Shown piece after piece: positions 1 through 12,234 of a stretch of DNA of 64,000 nucleotides; position 1 is the first letter of the stretch, and each line of letters opens with the position of its first letter. A model generated the notes under the pieces. It was not told the DNA's origin and did not search any database. It saw only the letters and a list, made by a program, of their open reading frames with translations. The DNA is from Plantago major (taxonomy: Eukaryota > Streptophyta > Magnoliopsida > Lamiales > Plantaginaceae). The translations under genes and the position numbers were made by a program. The DNA is taken from NCBI GenBank assembly GCA_026545765.1, contig CM048842.1, forward strand, positions 70,098,371 to 70,162,370. Reading direction: 5' to 3'.

Positions 1-1271
1 ATGTCCTTGTTGATTTTCTTGTATGTTATCACAAAAACCAGAATTTGAGGAACTGGGATGTAAGTCACTAGAGGTACTATGTCTGTGTCGTGATCTGCGG
101 TATCTATTACTGAAGCAGGCCGGAAATATATCACAGCCCTGTGGTACCTCATTTCTGTTTCCCAAAGGAGGAGAACTATTCATGTGTTCTTCACCATGCG
201 AATCCGTGTAACTTGTAGAAGTTCCAGGATGAGCTCTTGTAGAGCTCAGACTACTTGACCTGGTTAGACGAAAACTCAGGTTTCCAGGATAGAAACTGAA
301 GCGAGAAAGAAAGCGACCAGGAGCATTCAGAGACCTAGAGGATAGAGCCCTGGATGACGTACTGTTCTCCCTAGTAACAGCAGCGCTGAAGCTTGATTCA
401 GCCCAATCATCCTCTTTGTCAGATGTAGTGCAGTTCGTGTCATCACTTTGCTCAGCTTTACCTGTCTGGTAACATTTAGTAGAAACTCTGCAAGAACTTG
501 ACTTGTTCTCACTTTCCTCACCTGGCAAACCAACCTGTGAAACAATCTAATTTGTCAACATCTTTTTAAACATGAAAGGCTGTTTACAGTTTACTCAATA
601 TAGTAATAGTTAAACCGTTTCGATTGCAAACGAAGATGAATGGTATTCCATCAAGGTAAAATTAGGACCATTTAGACCAAATACGGAAGCCATACCATTC
701 ATACATGCCCAAATGTAACCTGCAGTGTAAAACTCTACCAAGATACCATCCCATCGAAGGATTTGCGACTATCATCAAGCAATCACTAATGCATAATGGA
801 TGAATGTATGAAACAAAGTTGCACACAAGATGATTAACATGATTAACTAATTCAACTCCATCGGCAATGTAGAAAATGTGCAAATTAAATCATAATCACA
901 AACTCACCCTTAACTTAATCAAACAAACAAAAACAGAGAAATTAACCCAAAAACAATCGAATTTTTACACGAAAACACGACAATCAACAAATGCAGCAGG
1001 TACATAACATTATTTGCAACAACTCAGACCATGAAAACCCCCAAAATTCTGATCTTTACTAAACAAACAACAGAAAACAACTGACACAATCAAGAAATGC
1101 TGCAAGATTGGATTTTGAAATCACATTGAGTCTCACCTGGGGATCTTGTTCAGGAGAATGGTGAGATCCGAGACAAGAGGATTTCAAGACAGTGATCCTG
1201 CTCGATCGACTCCTTCGAACAGCAGCTTCAGATGAAGGTGGTGCACTGTTCTTGCTGTTGCTCAGACCCAT
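1..1271 (-). CDS. 5' part of a Ser-rich, N-myristoylatable protein (possible RING-type E3 family)
   Basis: Two exons read on the minus strand. Exon 1 is 1271-1137 (45 codons, ATG at 1271, ends at a CAG/GTGAGA donor). Exon 2 starts at 534 after an ACAG acceptor and is open to base 1, so the gene continues off the left edge. The 602-bp intron joins the exons in phase 0. The protein begins MGLSNSK, a good N-myristoylation context (Gly2, Ser6, Lys7), followed by an Arg/Ser-rich stretch. Exon 2 is Ser/Thr/Arg-rich and probably disordered, with PGRFLSRFSFYPGNLSFRLTR as its most ordered-looking segment. No domain lies in the visible part. The N-terminal style recalls plant RING/U-box proteins whose RING is C-terminal, but that is only a guess because the C-terminus is outside the window. 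Confidence 0.6.
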
Positions 1272-1908
1272 CTCTGTAGCTTCTCAACTCCCGGTTCAGC
1301 TCATTAAATTCAATTCAACGTGAACAAGAAAATGAAAGATCTGGGTTGTTTATACAGTACCAAAATAATGTATTGCTTTTTTCTTTTTTCCAATAATAGC
1401 ACTAAGGGAAAAGAAAAATGGTTCAGATCCGGTAGCTGCTGAAAATAATTGAAATTTCCTCTTTTTTCTGTTAAAGAAAGAAAGAAAGAAAGCAAGCAAG
1501 CAAAGCAAAGCAAAAGCTAGCTAACTGAGTGTGATTGGATACATATATACGAGTGGATTGAATGATTGTAAAATGGAGCAATTTGACAGACAGAGAGAGA
1601 GAATTTTGGGGATATTCATTCATTCATTCAATTGATAAATCTGGTTGAATTCAAAATTGAAACTTGGTTGGAACGACAAGAAAGCAGGCAGTCCAGTTGA
1701 TCGAACCATGTGGTGCTACAGAAACTCAGACTCAGTGGGATTTTGGAACTAACTGACTCACTCACGTTAGGACAAGCTGAGCTATAATGCTGCTGGACCG
1801 AACTGCCACTTGTAGGCCCAATCTCATCAACTTCAAATTCACTATCATTGCCCTGGACTGAAAAAGCCCAAACTCACGGATGTTATCCGGGATAAAGTGA
1901 CTAATATA
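1272..1908. other. 5' flank of the left-edge gene, with a GAAA/GCAA microsatellite
   Basis: There is no coding signal here. Positions 1475-1517 hold a short tetranucleotide run of GAAA drifting into GCAA and CAAAG. The stretch is the presumed 5' UTR and promoter side of the minus-strand gene at the left edge. Confidence 0.5.
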
Positions 1909-2148
1909 CTCCCTCTGTCCGATTTCATCTTCTCGCGGGTCCGGATACAAGATTTAAGAGAAGATTGAATAAATTAAGAAAAATTGTGATAAAGTAGGAA
2001 TGATAGTGAATAAAATATGACAAATAGTGAATAAAGTAAGAGATATAGTGTATAAAGTAGGAGAGAGAATTACCATTTAAGGGATATGAAGATGAAGTTG
2101 GGACAGATCAAAATGGAATGCAGGAAGATGAAACTGGGACGGAGGGAG
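1909..2148. mobile_element. Stowaway-like MITE (Tc1/Mariner type)
   Basis: The 240-bp element starts CTCCCTCTGTCC and ends GGACGGAGGGAG. It is flanked by TA on both sides (1907-1908 and 2149-2150), the Tc1/Mariner target duplication. The CTCCCTCYGTCC end is typical of Stowaway MITEs. The inverted similarity extends inward (GATTTCATCTTC against GAAGATGAAACT). The interior is AT-rich with repeated GTGAATAAAGTA-like words and has no coding capacity. A related stretch, GAAGATGAAACTGGGACGGA, recurs just outside at about 2180-2199, perhaps a second broken copy. Confidence 0.85.
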
Positions 2149-2709
2149 TATTTTGTAAGATACCGACTCTCACGATATGAAGATGAAACTGGGACGGATG
2201 TGAAGATGAAGTAGGTACAAATGTTATATGTTTTGTTTCAAACATTACGTGCTTAGTGGTTGATGTTATGTAGGGTAATGTAGGTATAATGAAACGCGTG
2301 ATGATTGAAGTTTAAATGTGTGATGTTTGTTTTAAAACATATAATGTAGTTATCCTCTCGATCCGCGGGTGCAGTTCTCTGACCCATTACGGGTGCGATG
2401 GAGATTTTAGAGCTTAAATTACTAAATTGAAATACAAAAAAAATGGTAAATCCTATACCAGGGCAAGATGCAAGAGCAATCTACCAGTAGACGTAAATTT
2501 GAAAAATGGGATTCACACGGATACCACATGTAGATCTCACGTATTTGTGTGTAGTACGTGCACATGCTCTTATCCCAGCATGTAATAAATTCTAAAAAAT
2601 AGTAACCACTAACCACCATAATATACTTTCATATGAGACTTAAAAAGTGGGGTGGTCGGAAGGAAATGCACATTCAACATAGACTTGTGCCGGTCAAACC
2701 CCCTATGAC
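2149..2709. other. Spacer without recognised genes
   Basis: AT-rich sequence with no open frame that resembles a gene. It contains the partial second MITE end near 2180-2199 and the left copy of the direct repeat CCTATGAC (2702-2709) that flanks the foldback element. Confidence 0.5.
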
Positions 2710-3605
2710 AGCAATGTTAAACGCAACACGTTTTCGGCTAAACGCAACACAAATATTTTGTAAGTTGACGTAAATGCCCTTAGCTAAAAAATAAACTTAT
2801 GAAATACGAAAAAATTTAAAAAACTCGTATATGCAAACACGAAAACATTATGCGAACATGTACGGACACTAAATAACAATAGTAAACACAAATCAAAAAA
2901 AATTTCGAATTTTTTTTTTCGAAAAATATTTACAAAAATCTTAAAGTAATTTCGAAAAAAAAAATTTTAAAAAAAAAGGGGACTTATGAAATGGCCGGTT
3001 TTAAAACCTGCCATTTCATGAACTAGCCGGTTCACCGGCTAGTTCATAATCTGGGGGGCTTTTTAATTTTTTTTATTTTACAAATTGCAAGTAATTTGGA
3101 AATTAAAAAAAAAAATTTAAAAAAAACGGGAATCGGAAGTGGCCGGTTATTGACTCGAGACGAAGTTTAGGTTAGTTTATTGTGACTTCCGATTTCGTAT
3201 TTTTTTTTAATTTCCAAATTACTTGCAATTTGTAAAAAAAAAAAATTAAAAAGCCCCCAGTTCATGAAATGGCTGGTTCTAAAACCGGCCAGTTCATGAA
3301 ATGGCTGGTTTTAAAACCGGCCATTTCATAAGTCCCCTTTTTTTTAAAATTTTTTTTTCCGAAATTACTTCAAAATTTTTGTAAATATTTTTATAACCGA
3401 AATATTTTTCGAAAAAAAAAAAATTTTCGAAATTTTTTTCGATTTGTATTTACTGTTGTTATTTAGTGTCCGTACATGTTCACATAATGTTTTTGTGTTT
3501 GCATATACGAGTTTTTTAAATTTTTTCGTATTTCATAAGTTTGTTTTTTAGGTAAGGGCATTTCCGTCAACTTACAAAATATTTGTGTTGCGTTTAACAA
3601 CCCCG
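2710..3605. repeat. Foldback element: ~0.9 kb near-continuous inverted repeat
   Basis: The left arm from about 2733 and the right arm ending near 3598 are reverse complements through nearly their whole length. Matching words include GTGTTGCGTTTAAC ends, TTTTGTAAGTTGACG, a CGTATATGCAAACACGAAAA block, TGTCCGTACATGTTC and an inner GAAATGGCCGGTTTTAAAAC block. The turn lies near 3150-3180. The direct repeat CCTATGAC flanks the element (2702-2709 and 3606-3613), as expected for an 8-bp target duplication of the hAT type. The left end carries a short extra copy of the TTAAACGCAACAC terminus. No protein is encoded. A transcript would form a very long hairpin. Confidence 0.8.
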
Positions 3606-4168
3606 CCTATGACCCGCTTGATTATTTGAACATAGCTAATTAACCTTGCAATAGGTAATTTTTTTTTCATTCGGTTATAGTAACTTATAACTTGTAATGC
3701 AAATGACAATTAAATTTCTAATGGTAATCAGTGGATAGCAGAAATGCAGGTGAACCAGAAAGACAATTTGCTAATGAACGGTTCACAAAGTGTTTGATAA
3801 AAATAGACACACTAACATGACTTATATATATGAAGAAGACAAAATTATATATGAATCTTTGGCATATTACTCAACAATTATATCATCATTAACATAATAA
3901 ACAATTTATTCAACCGTTTGCCAAAGTGATCAGCCCGAGCTCATCATTCGAAAGGTAATCATGATTAATGGGCTGATGCCCGATGATAATGACAACATTT
4001 CTCCTCATGCCAGAGCAATTTAAAGTAATCTTTCAATGGCATTGCATATTGTGTCGAATTGCTCTGACGGGAGGGAATATGCTCGATCTAGTTTATGATT
4101 TTTACCAATTCTAAACCGTGCACGTTTCAAAGTTTAACTGGAATAAACATTTTCTTGTTCCAAAAAGA
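3606..4168. other. Promoter-side spacer of the pectin acetylesterase gene
   Basis: No gene is visible. A small inverted repeat, CAGAGCAATT (4011-4020) with AATTGCTCTG (4057-4066), could form a 10-bp stem with a 36-nt loop about 100 bp before the start codon. It may be part of the 5' UTR or a MITE remnant. Confidence 0.4.
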
Positions 4169-6649
4169 ATGGAGGCCATGGCAGATCGCTGGTTGAAGAA
4201 GTTCATTTTTGTGATTCTCTTGTCATCTGTTCCAGTCCTTGGCGACCATAATGTCAGCATTACGCGGCTTTACAGTGCAGTCTCCAAAGGGGCAGGTACA
4301 TTACATACGTGTGTTCACAGAACAAGTAACGTGTTCGATGATTACTAATCTAATACAAGTATTGAGTGTGTTACAAATCAGACTAATTAATCAACCAAAC
4401 TGGATTAAAAGAATGAATGGATTAATTACAGAGAAGCTTGTAGAGACCAACTTAGTTACCAACAAACTAATAACCGTCAACGTACTAACTACTAGCTCAA
4501 GGTACAAGTCTGAGTTAAGCGCTCAAGTCTTTTACTAATTAAGTATAAAAAACGTGATTCAGACACACGTTTTTCTCTCTGGTTAATTTCAAGATTTCAG
4601 CTTGCTGTGAATCTTCTTGTGTTACTTGATCATTTTGCATCCTCTGATAAAGTGAAACTGATCTTACAGTTTGCTTGGATGGGAGCCCGCCTTCTTATTA
4701 CTTGGATAGAGGAGTTGGAGAATCAGCTGATAACTGGATTGTCTATCTTGAGGTCAGCATTAACTAGTATACGAGTCGACCCTGTAGTGAATTCAACAAG
4801 TTCTATGATTTTAAGTTTGAAAAACTGCCATATGTATATATGATTGAGCTTGAATTCAGGGTGGTGGATGGTGCGGTACAGTAGATTCGTGCATTTTTAG
4901 AACTACAACAAAGCTAGGAAACTCCTCCATGCTATCTAATGAAACAACTTCTGGTGGTTTTCTAAAAGCAAACGAATTTGTTAATCCAGGTATATATTGA
5001 TCCATTTGTTCTTATTCATTTTTAAGTAAAAATTAACCGGACCATTCACTATATGATTCTGCTTTGTTATAGGATTCACCACATGGACTAAAGCTTATGT
5101 TAGATATTGTGACGGAGGATCATTCCTGGGAGATGTTGAAGCAGTCAATCCAGTAAGTCTTTCGTATTTAGATGATGATAATGGTACTTGAAACAATCAG
5201 AATGTCTGCAGTCAAACTGAAAAACTTCACCTTTTTGGGTGAAAATCACTTTCAGAAGACCAACCTTCATTTCAGGGGTGCAAGGATTTTCCAAGCCATT
5301 CTTGAGGACTTGCAGGCTAAAGGATTGAAAACTGCAAAAAATGTAAGAAATTCTTCATGTTGCGAATAATTTGGGATCATCAAGAAATACTTGACATGCT
5401 TTAGTACAATCGGCATGCCTGATTGAAGTTCACAGTTCTTTTGTGTTGACATGATCGATTCGATATTAATCAGGCAATCTTGGCTGGTAACTCAGCTGGT
5501 GGTTTGGCGACTATTCATCACTGTGATAACTTTCGTGCACAACTACCCAATGTCCCGACAGTGAAGTGTGTTGCAGATAGTGGTTTCTTCATCCGTGCGT
5601 AAGATATATACATCAACAATCTGAACAGTTATAGACAACCATTGGTTACTAATGCATGCCTATGTTTTTGTCTTGGATGTATCATCACAACAGACAAAAC
5701 CTCCCAGGAGCTGACTCAATTCGAGATGCCGTATTTGCACAAGTTATTGAATTGCATGTACTACTTCTCTAGTGAAAACTCTTTGACTAAGATCATCACG
5801 ATCTGATTAACCAGTTAACACCCCTTTTAATCTTGTTGCAGGGACTAAGTAAAACATTGCCAAAATCTTGCACTTCAAAAATGGATCCGAAATTGGTAAG
5901 AGCAATTGATTTCACATTCTCCTGATGTATATACATCATACGGAGTACTGATATCAGGTTTTACACGAACAATTGACAGTGTCTTTTCCCCGAAAATATT
6001 ATTGGGGATATCAAGACGCCATTGTTTTTGGTGAATTCAGCTTTCGACCGATTCCAGGTTAGCTGAGATCTTGAGAATCTCATTCAGCAGAACAAGGATA
6101 GTACTATCAACACTGGTATATATGAAAAAAATTAACACTTTCCATGCATGTTCTTCTTAGCTTGAAAAAAGAGTGCTACCAGTGGAACCTGATTGGGCAA
6201 ACTGCACAAATGGCCTAAAACCCTGCTTGCCTCCTCAAGTAAAAGCTATCCAGGGTGGGTCACCGGAACCATTCTTTAGTTTCTATGTTATGTTTGAATT
6301 TTCGATAATAATCTGAGGCGAAACTCTGTATTTCCATTACAGATTTTCATACAACATTTCTTGAAAATTTGCCAAAAAACCGCCCCCATCAATCACTAGG
6401 AATGTTCATTGACAGCTGCTTAGTCCACGACCACTTCTATGTCGACAAGCTGTGGAATGGGATGACTGTGAACAAGAAGGTACTGTTATATGGAGTATAC
6501 ATTTATGTTCATTACATTGATCGAAATTTGCTCATTCTAACAGTACATGTTATTTGCAGACTGTCATTAAGGCCGTTGAGGACTGGTTCTTCAATAGGAG
6601 TGTCTCCAACAACATAGAGAACACCAACTCTTTTCGCATGTGCACGTAA
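4169..6649 (+). CDS. Pectin acetylesterase (CE13 / NOTUM-like family)
   Basis: Removes O-acetyl groups from homogalacturonan in the cell wall. Twelve exons splice in phase to 382 aa: 4169-4295, 4670-4752, 4860-4989, 5073-5152, 5256-5342, 5474-5598, 5694-5757, 5842-5895, 5980-6057, 6161-6254, 6343-6479, 6560-6649. The start was chosen as the first ATG before a hydrophobic signal peptide (residues ~1-25, ending VPVLG). Family landmarks are [40 protein letters not shown], the nucleophile motif GNSAGG (Ser176), [10 protein letters not shown] (Asp273) and FIDSCLVH (His336), which together give a complete Ser-Asp-His set. Two oddities: the usual GCSAGG reads GNSAGG, and the C-terminus ends early without the usual Cys-rich tail. 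Length is close to the family norm (~390-420), and all splice sites are GT-AG. It is probably functional. Arabidopsis PAE7/PAE8 are the nearest remembered relatives. Confidence 0.9.
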
Positions 6650-8195
6650 TTGGAGTTTCAAATATTGTTAAGTTTGGAAGATGATGGCTTGAAATGATCA
6701 ATCTGTGTGATCATCACATTGTACAATCACAAGTGCATTTACCAAATATCAATCAATCTATCAAGAACATGATGATTAATTTTATGGTATTTGGCAACTT
6801 TAACTTTCTGTTCGATAGAAATCTATATGCTCTTATATAGTATAGATATTTAAGCCAAAAGCTACAAAACTTTGTGCATAAATTAAAGCAATTGAACAAT
6901 TAAATCAAACAACATAATTATAATTAGGTGGTTCAACAATGTCTACATCGACGGAGAAGTTGAGACTTCCACCTAATAACGACATAAACTATATCGTCTT
7001 GATTAATAGTAACATTGACGCTTTTTTTTTTTAAACGTAGATCTGTCTATAGATAAGTTAGAGAAACAAACAGGACAAAACTCGAGAAAATCCATATCCC
7101 ACCACACGCATGTTGTTCTCGATTGTTTGTCGTTTTTGTGGTCATTGTTTACCTAACACATGCGATTATCTTAGAACTAAAAACTTCCAACTGGTGTCAT
7201 TTGTTCTCTTGTTTTATTCTTTTAAAATTGCCAGACCCTGGACCAATAACCTTAATTAAAGCATAATTTTTAATAATACAGCCTTTTCTTAGCTCAAAAA
7301 CTTACGAGCCAAGGAAAGGGAAAATCTTTAAAATAGCCTTTACCAAATTGTGCAACTCGACGTAGTTTTCTTGCGTTCACATTCACCTGAACCTGAACCA
7401 GAACCAACCTAATCTGTTTCTTAGAGAAGAGTACTTTAATATAAGTAGAGTTACTCTCTTAAACATTGGGTACTCAAAACTGGTGGTAAATAAGAAAATT
7501 TATCGAAGGGATCGGAATCCATCAACAATTAATATGGTGTGATTAGAAAATGAAGAATTACACTCCCTCTATCGGCTATCCGCAGAATTTGATGATTTAC
7601 AATTTTGTAACCGTCACACATAACTTTATATATTAAGTACTATATAAGTTTAAGTTTTGTGATCCTTATTTTCGAGATTAAATATGACGTATTTCATTTA
7701 TATATAGAGCAAGACTTTTACTTTTTCAAATAATAGGAAAATAACATCACCACGCTAATGTAAATAAGATCATTAATTATCCAATAAGAAAAGTCACATT
7801 TACATTTTTAATAAATTATTATATATACTCCCTCTGTTTGAGATTAAGTTACCATTGAGCCTGAGCCGGACATGACACTAAACTAAACTACCACTTCTAT
7901 CTAGATCTGCATGCATTTAACTTATGTGCATGGAACAAAATATCGTTCCGTATCGGACGAAAACATCCGAAATAATTCTACCTGTTTAACTTATGCATGA
8001 CAGGGGATATATAGTGAAATGAATAGAGAAGCAGCACGAATAATTCTACCTGTTTAATGGTATCCTAGTTGTTTTGTACTGATACAAGTACTTGTTGGGT
8101 TTCTCTTTAGAATAATTAATACTTAAAATTACTAGATTGCATTAGTTATGTACATAGTATAATGGTACTTAGTAGTGTTAGTATTTCATTAGTTA
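6650..8195. other. Intergenic AT-rich spacer
   Basis: No gene seen. One Stowaway-type end (ACTCCCTCTGTTTGAGATTAAG) occurs at about 7828-7849 without a matching partner, so it is a solitary or decayed MITE end. Confidence 0.45.
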
Positions 8196-8420
8196 TCTAG
8201 ATGCTCTCTAGATATTTATCTACAGACGGACCTATATTGTCAAGAAAATCATCGATGTTATTAATCAAAACACCTATATTCTCAACATTGGTGTTTTTTC
8301 ATATTACAACAAGACTTATTTCATTAACAATATAGACGTTTTAACTAATAACATGGATGATTTTATTGAAAATATATTCCGTTTCTAGATAATTATTTAG
8401 AGACCGTCTCTCATAAGACT
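8196..8420. mobile_element. MITE with GAGACGGTCTCT-type termini (copy 1)
   Basis: The ~225-bp segment folds back on itself. The right half, read in reverse complement from AGAGACGGTCTCTAAATAATTATCTAG, matches the left half from GCTCTCTAGATATTTATCTAC through the words CCTATATTGTCAA, AAAATCATCGATGTTATTAAT and CTATATT. A second copy of the same family lies at 30954-31142. It has no coding capacity. Confidence 0.65.
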
Positions 8421-9058
8421 TTGTGTTTTAACATTGAATTTTGATTTAATTATTGAAAGTATAAGAATTTTTTCCATAATTTTAAGAGATTTTATGCCTT
8501 GTCGAAACGTTCCGAAACTTTATCGAAACGTCTCACTAAATTTTAAAGCCGAGATATGGTGTCCGAAACCGAAATTTTGATCCATGCTTATGTGTCTTAG
8601 TAACTCCATCTCGATACAAATATCGAACTTTTCCTTTTGCTATATTTTACACTCTTATTGGTATTATGCGCATATTTTTCGAACTTTTAATATGCATGTC
8701 CAAATATAAGCTAATGTGACATTTGATGCGAAACGGACTAGGGAACCATTACTAAGTTAAATAATTACTTTATCATAGTGGAACTAGGTAGGCCTATTCG
8801 GAGAGTACGAGGATAGTGTTTTGAATGCTTATATTTTATAGCGACTACTTTGCCTTTTGGCGGTTTCTTAACTCTTCTTCCTCATATTCAAACTTAGCAT
8901 TGTCCTTCTCAATCTGAGTTATTCTTTCTGTCCAATTTCGGTTGCTCTTGCTGTACTACATATATGCACCTGTTAGCCTGTTTTCTCAACCAGTCCAATC
9001 AAACCCAGAAAGGATCAACTTTCTTGGAGTTGAAATCTAATACTCTACAAATAAAAAG
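8421..9058. other. Spacer and 5' flank of the synaptotagmin copy
   Basis: No independent gene seen. The last ~200 bases, with a pyrimidine-rich stretch around 8870-8950, are the presumed 5' UTR of the synaptotagmin-like gene. Confidence 0.4.
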
Positions 9059-11514
9059 ATGGGATTTTTCAGCAGTATATTGGGGATCCTTGGTTTTGGG
9101 ATCGGATTTCCATTTGGTATTGCTGTGGGATTTTACTTGTTCATTTATTCTCAATCCAACAACGTTGAGGTAATTGCCTCTCAACTATATATGCTTCTTT
9201 TCACTTTTCACTGATGTAACAAGAAAAATCTAATGGAAATATTGTTGAAAAGTACGCATTTTGCTCTCCTGGATTTGACTTACTTGACTGGTACTGTACT
9301 GTTACTGTGGTTCTTGATTTGTTTAGGCTTATGTTTCTACAAGTCTAAGAAGCTTAGTTAAATGCAAAAATGAAGACCAATTTGAAAGTTGCTGCATTAT
9401 CAATACTATATATGTACCCAAGCATTTCCCGTTTTCGTTTCTGATTCAAGATATTTTGCCGTGGTATGGGTTATATGGGGTGCAAAGTTGCTAGTAATAC
9501 TTCAAATAGTACTTGTTCTCCGAGACCTATGCAGCATTTTGATTACTGATATGGCCATGTCCATGAAATTTAGATTATCAAGCGGTAGTAATCTCCGATT
9601 AGCTGCAGATCTTTATTCGTGTTAGACGGATATGCCTTACTCTCTAGTATATATAATCTCTTCCTAAGTTGGATGCCACTAGTTAGAATTATTGCCATAT
9701 TTTGTTTAGTTGTTATGCTGGATGCATCATGGTGTTTCAGATCTGAGACTCTAAGCTATTACGGAAATGATTTTTTGCTCCATTGCTGTGCATGCTAGGA
9801 TCTGATTATCAAGGATCTAATCGAGGTTGACCCTGCTGAATTAGAGGACCTCTTGCCTGAGATTCCTCTATGGGTAAAAAGTCCTGATTATGAGAGAGTA
9901 AGTATATATCCGCTGGAATTGGCTTAAAGTCTGTGTGGTTTTCTTTCTAATTTGCTGTGACAAATGGTTTTCGGATCTGTAGGTTGATTGGTTAAACCAA
10001 ATGTTGTCAGACATGTGGCCTTTCCTCGACAAGGTAGTTTTATAGCTTCTGACCTTTCTATCGCCTTAACAATCTTCTTCGTTGTATTTTCTAAAGTAAT
10101 ATACTTGCAGGCGGTGTGTAGTACAATTAGGAGCACAGCAGAACCCATATTCGCAGAGTACATTGGGAAATATAAGATCGAATCTATAGAGTTTGATACT
10201 CTTACCCTTGGAAATCTTCCACCAACACTACAAGGTGACTTTTTTCACTTCTGTTAGTAAAAGTTGGCAAATGAAATTGAATGTCCCTTCTCCGATAATT
10301 CTAAGTTGCAATGTTATAGACTTATAGTTGAATATGGTTGAGAGTTTGAGCTGCAAAAGCCTTTAGCTTCAACAACTATGCTTCTTAATTAGAAACCATG
10401 TAAAGATATGTATGAATGTTGCTTGACGTACAGGTCTTAAAGTCATTGACACAAATGAGGAGTTGGTTATAGAACCAGCAATAAAATGGGCCGGTAATCC
10501 TAATATCACTGTTGCAGTGACAATTGCTTCTGTGCAAATCAGTATTCAGGTTAGCAGCATTTGTGTTAGTGCTTGATAACAAATCAATGATCACTGTTTA
10601 TCATCTCTATAGAAGATTGAAGTTTTAACTTCTGATCAGTTGGTGGATTTGCAACTTTTTGCTGCACCACGAATAACGTTGAAACTGTTAGTGCCTACTA
10701 TCCCTTGTTTCGGAAGCATAATTGTTTCCTTGATGGAAAAGGTAAGGAGAATGTGACAGAGTTTATGCTTGACCAAAATAGCAGTATATATTAATTAGTT
10801 CTTGATCAGCCGATGAAGTGGAAGAGTTCATTTTTTTTAATACCCCGTCTACCCTTGGTTCACACAGCCATATGTGGACTTCGGGATGAACGTGTTGGGT
10901 GGAGATGTTATGTCCATTCCTGGCCTCTATCAATACGTTCAGGTATGAAATTCGAAAGACAGATTTAATAAGCCTTTTGATTCTTGTTTTTGTTTCGCTT
11001 CCTCATCTGAAAGTATCTTAAACATTAACTTCTACTACTTTTTGGCAGGAGAGAATCATAAAAGAAGTTGCAAATCTTTACCTTTGGCCAAAATATCTTG
11101 AGATACCGGTGCTTGATGCTTCAGCGTGAGTCAATCATCGGCAAACTCTATATTTCACAACTTAGAATCTTGCAGTGTCATTTACTGTGTATCCGAAACC
11201 TGTAATTTTTCTTGGCATTCTTCATAAGAAATGAATAATTAATCCAGGGTGGCCATAAAGAAGCCTGTTGGAATTTTGCATGTGAAAGTTGTACGTGCAA
11301 CGAATCTTCTGAAGATGGATCTACTTGGATTTCTGATCCTTATGTTAAGCTATGCCTTTCTGGAGAAAGGCTCCCAACCAAGAGAACTACTGTAAAAAAG
11401 AAGACACTGAATCCTGAGTGGAATGAGGAATTTAAGCTTTCTGTAAAGGACCCTCAATCTCAAGTGCTTCATGTAAACATGTACGACTGGGATAAGATTG
11501 ATGTAACATATTAC
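9059..11514 (+). pseudogene. Synaptotagmin (SYT3-like), frameshifted and 3'-truncated
   Basis: Plant synaptotagmins tether the ER to the plasma membrane through an N-terminal anchor, an SMP lipid-binding domain and two C2 domains. Exons 1-8 are clean: 9059-9169, 9799-9897, 9983-10033, 10111-10234, 10434-10549, 10640-10741, 10868-10942, 11049-11125. Exon 9 begins at 11248. The product starts MGFFSSILGILGFGIGF, a membrane hairpin as in SYT1-3, and then has an SMP domain with LLPEIPLWVKSPDYERVDW, LTLGNLPPT, WAGNPNI, VSLMEKP and SIPGLYQYVQE. In the first C2 domain, the DLLG-SDPYVKL motif is interrupted by a one-base deletion near 11325, giving a stop at 11393-11395 (~300 aa). Homology in the other frame runs on to MYDWDK and then ends at ~11508. 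The rest of C2A and all of C2B are absent downstream. It is probably a pseudogene, though it could still make an SMP-only protein. Confidence 0.85.
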
Positions 11515-11915
11515 AATTTTACTTCTTACAATTCTTTAATTACATAGATAAGCCTTTCTTGTTCAATGTTGATGTAACATTGTAATATGGTATCATCCTG
11601 AGCCATAATCGATCTTCTTCCACACTTGATGCAAATCAACCACTCGCACATCAATCCTTACGAAGATCCTAATTCGCACTACTACTTGAATCATGCAGAT
11701 CATTAATCAGATGTGAGGATTTATCACTCGAACTTTTCCGATGATAACTACACTACACAGGAAAGTATACTTTTCATGTCAATGATTCTATCATACCTAA
11801 TCCGTTATCAACTAGTTTTGTGAAAACCAGGACTAAACGGGACGAGGGAGGGAAAGGTATCGGTAGTAGTCAGCAAATAAGATGAGTATCAATTATCCAT
11901 ATCATTAAGCATCAA
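11515..11915. other. Spacer replacing the lost 3' half of the synaptotagmin gene
   Basis: No C2B-like coding sequence is found between the last synaptotagmin homology and the tRNA. The word TGTAACATTGTAATATGG near 11574-11590 resembles the DNA just after the break (TGTAACATATTAC near 11501), which may be the scar of an insertion or deletion. Confidence 0.4.
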
Positions 11916-11998
11916 GTCAGGATGGCCGAGTGGTCTAAGGCGCCAGACTCAAGTTCTGGTCCTCCAACGAGGGCGTGGGTTCAAACCCCACTTCTGAC
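11916..11998 (+). tRNA. trnL-CAA: tRNA-Leu (anticodon CAA)
   Basis: The 83-nt cloverleaf has acceptor arm GTCAGGA paired with TTCTGAC. The D-arm/A-box is TGGCCGAGTGG. The anticodon stem CCAGA/TCTGG carries loop CTCAAGT (anticodon CAA). A long class II variable arm follows, and the T-arm/B-box is GGTTCAAACCC. It has no intron, and CCA is not encoded, as expected for a nuclear gene. The following TTTTATCTTTTT is a Pol III terminator. Confidence 0.95.
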
Positions 11999-12234
11999 AT
12001 TTTATCTTTTTCATTTTTTCCATTTAATTAATCTCTTAAGAACAAATATTATCATTTTCATTCTTTTATATTCTTAATAATAAGTACTAATAGTGTCTAA
12101 TGCTATGATTAATAATCTCTTAAGAACATCTACTATTACTAATTTACTATTCCTGCAATGAATCTCTGTACATGGCTGAGATAGTATCATTTATGTACAT
12201 TGTCGACTAAGGTAGAAAGAATAAAAAGAACCAC

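Noticed and set aside
4118-4168. Upstream extension of the pectin acetylesterase frame
   Set aside because: It has no ATG, and the first ATG (4169) directly precedes a good signal peptide.
11588-11604. TGGTATCATCC-TGAGCC word resembling a copia-type primer-binding site beside the broken synaptotagmin
   Set aside because: No LTR pair, coding remnant or target duplication was found around it. Too weak to call an element.
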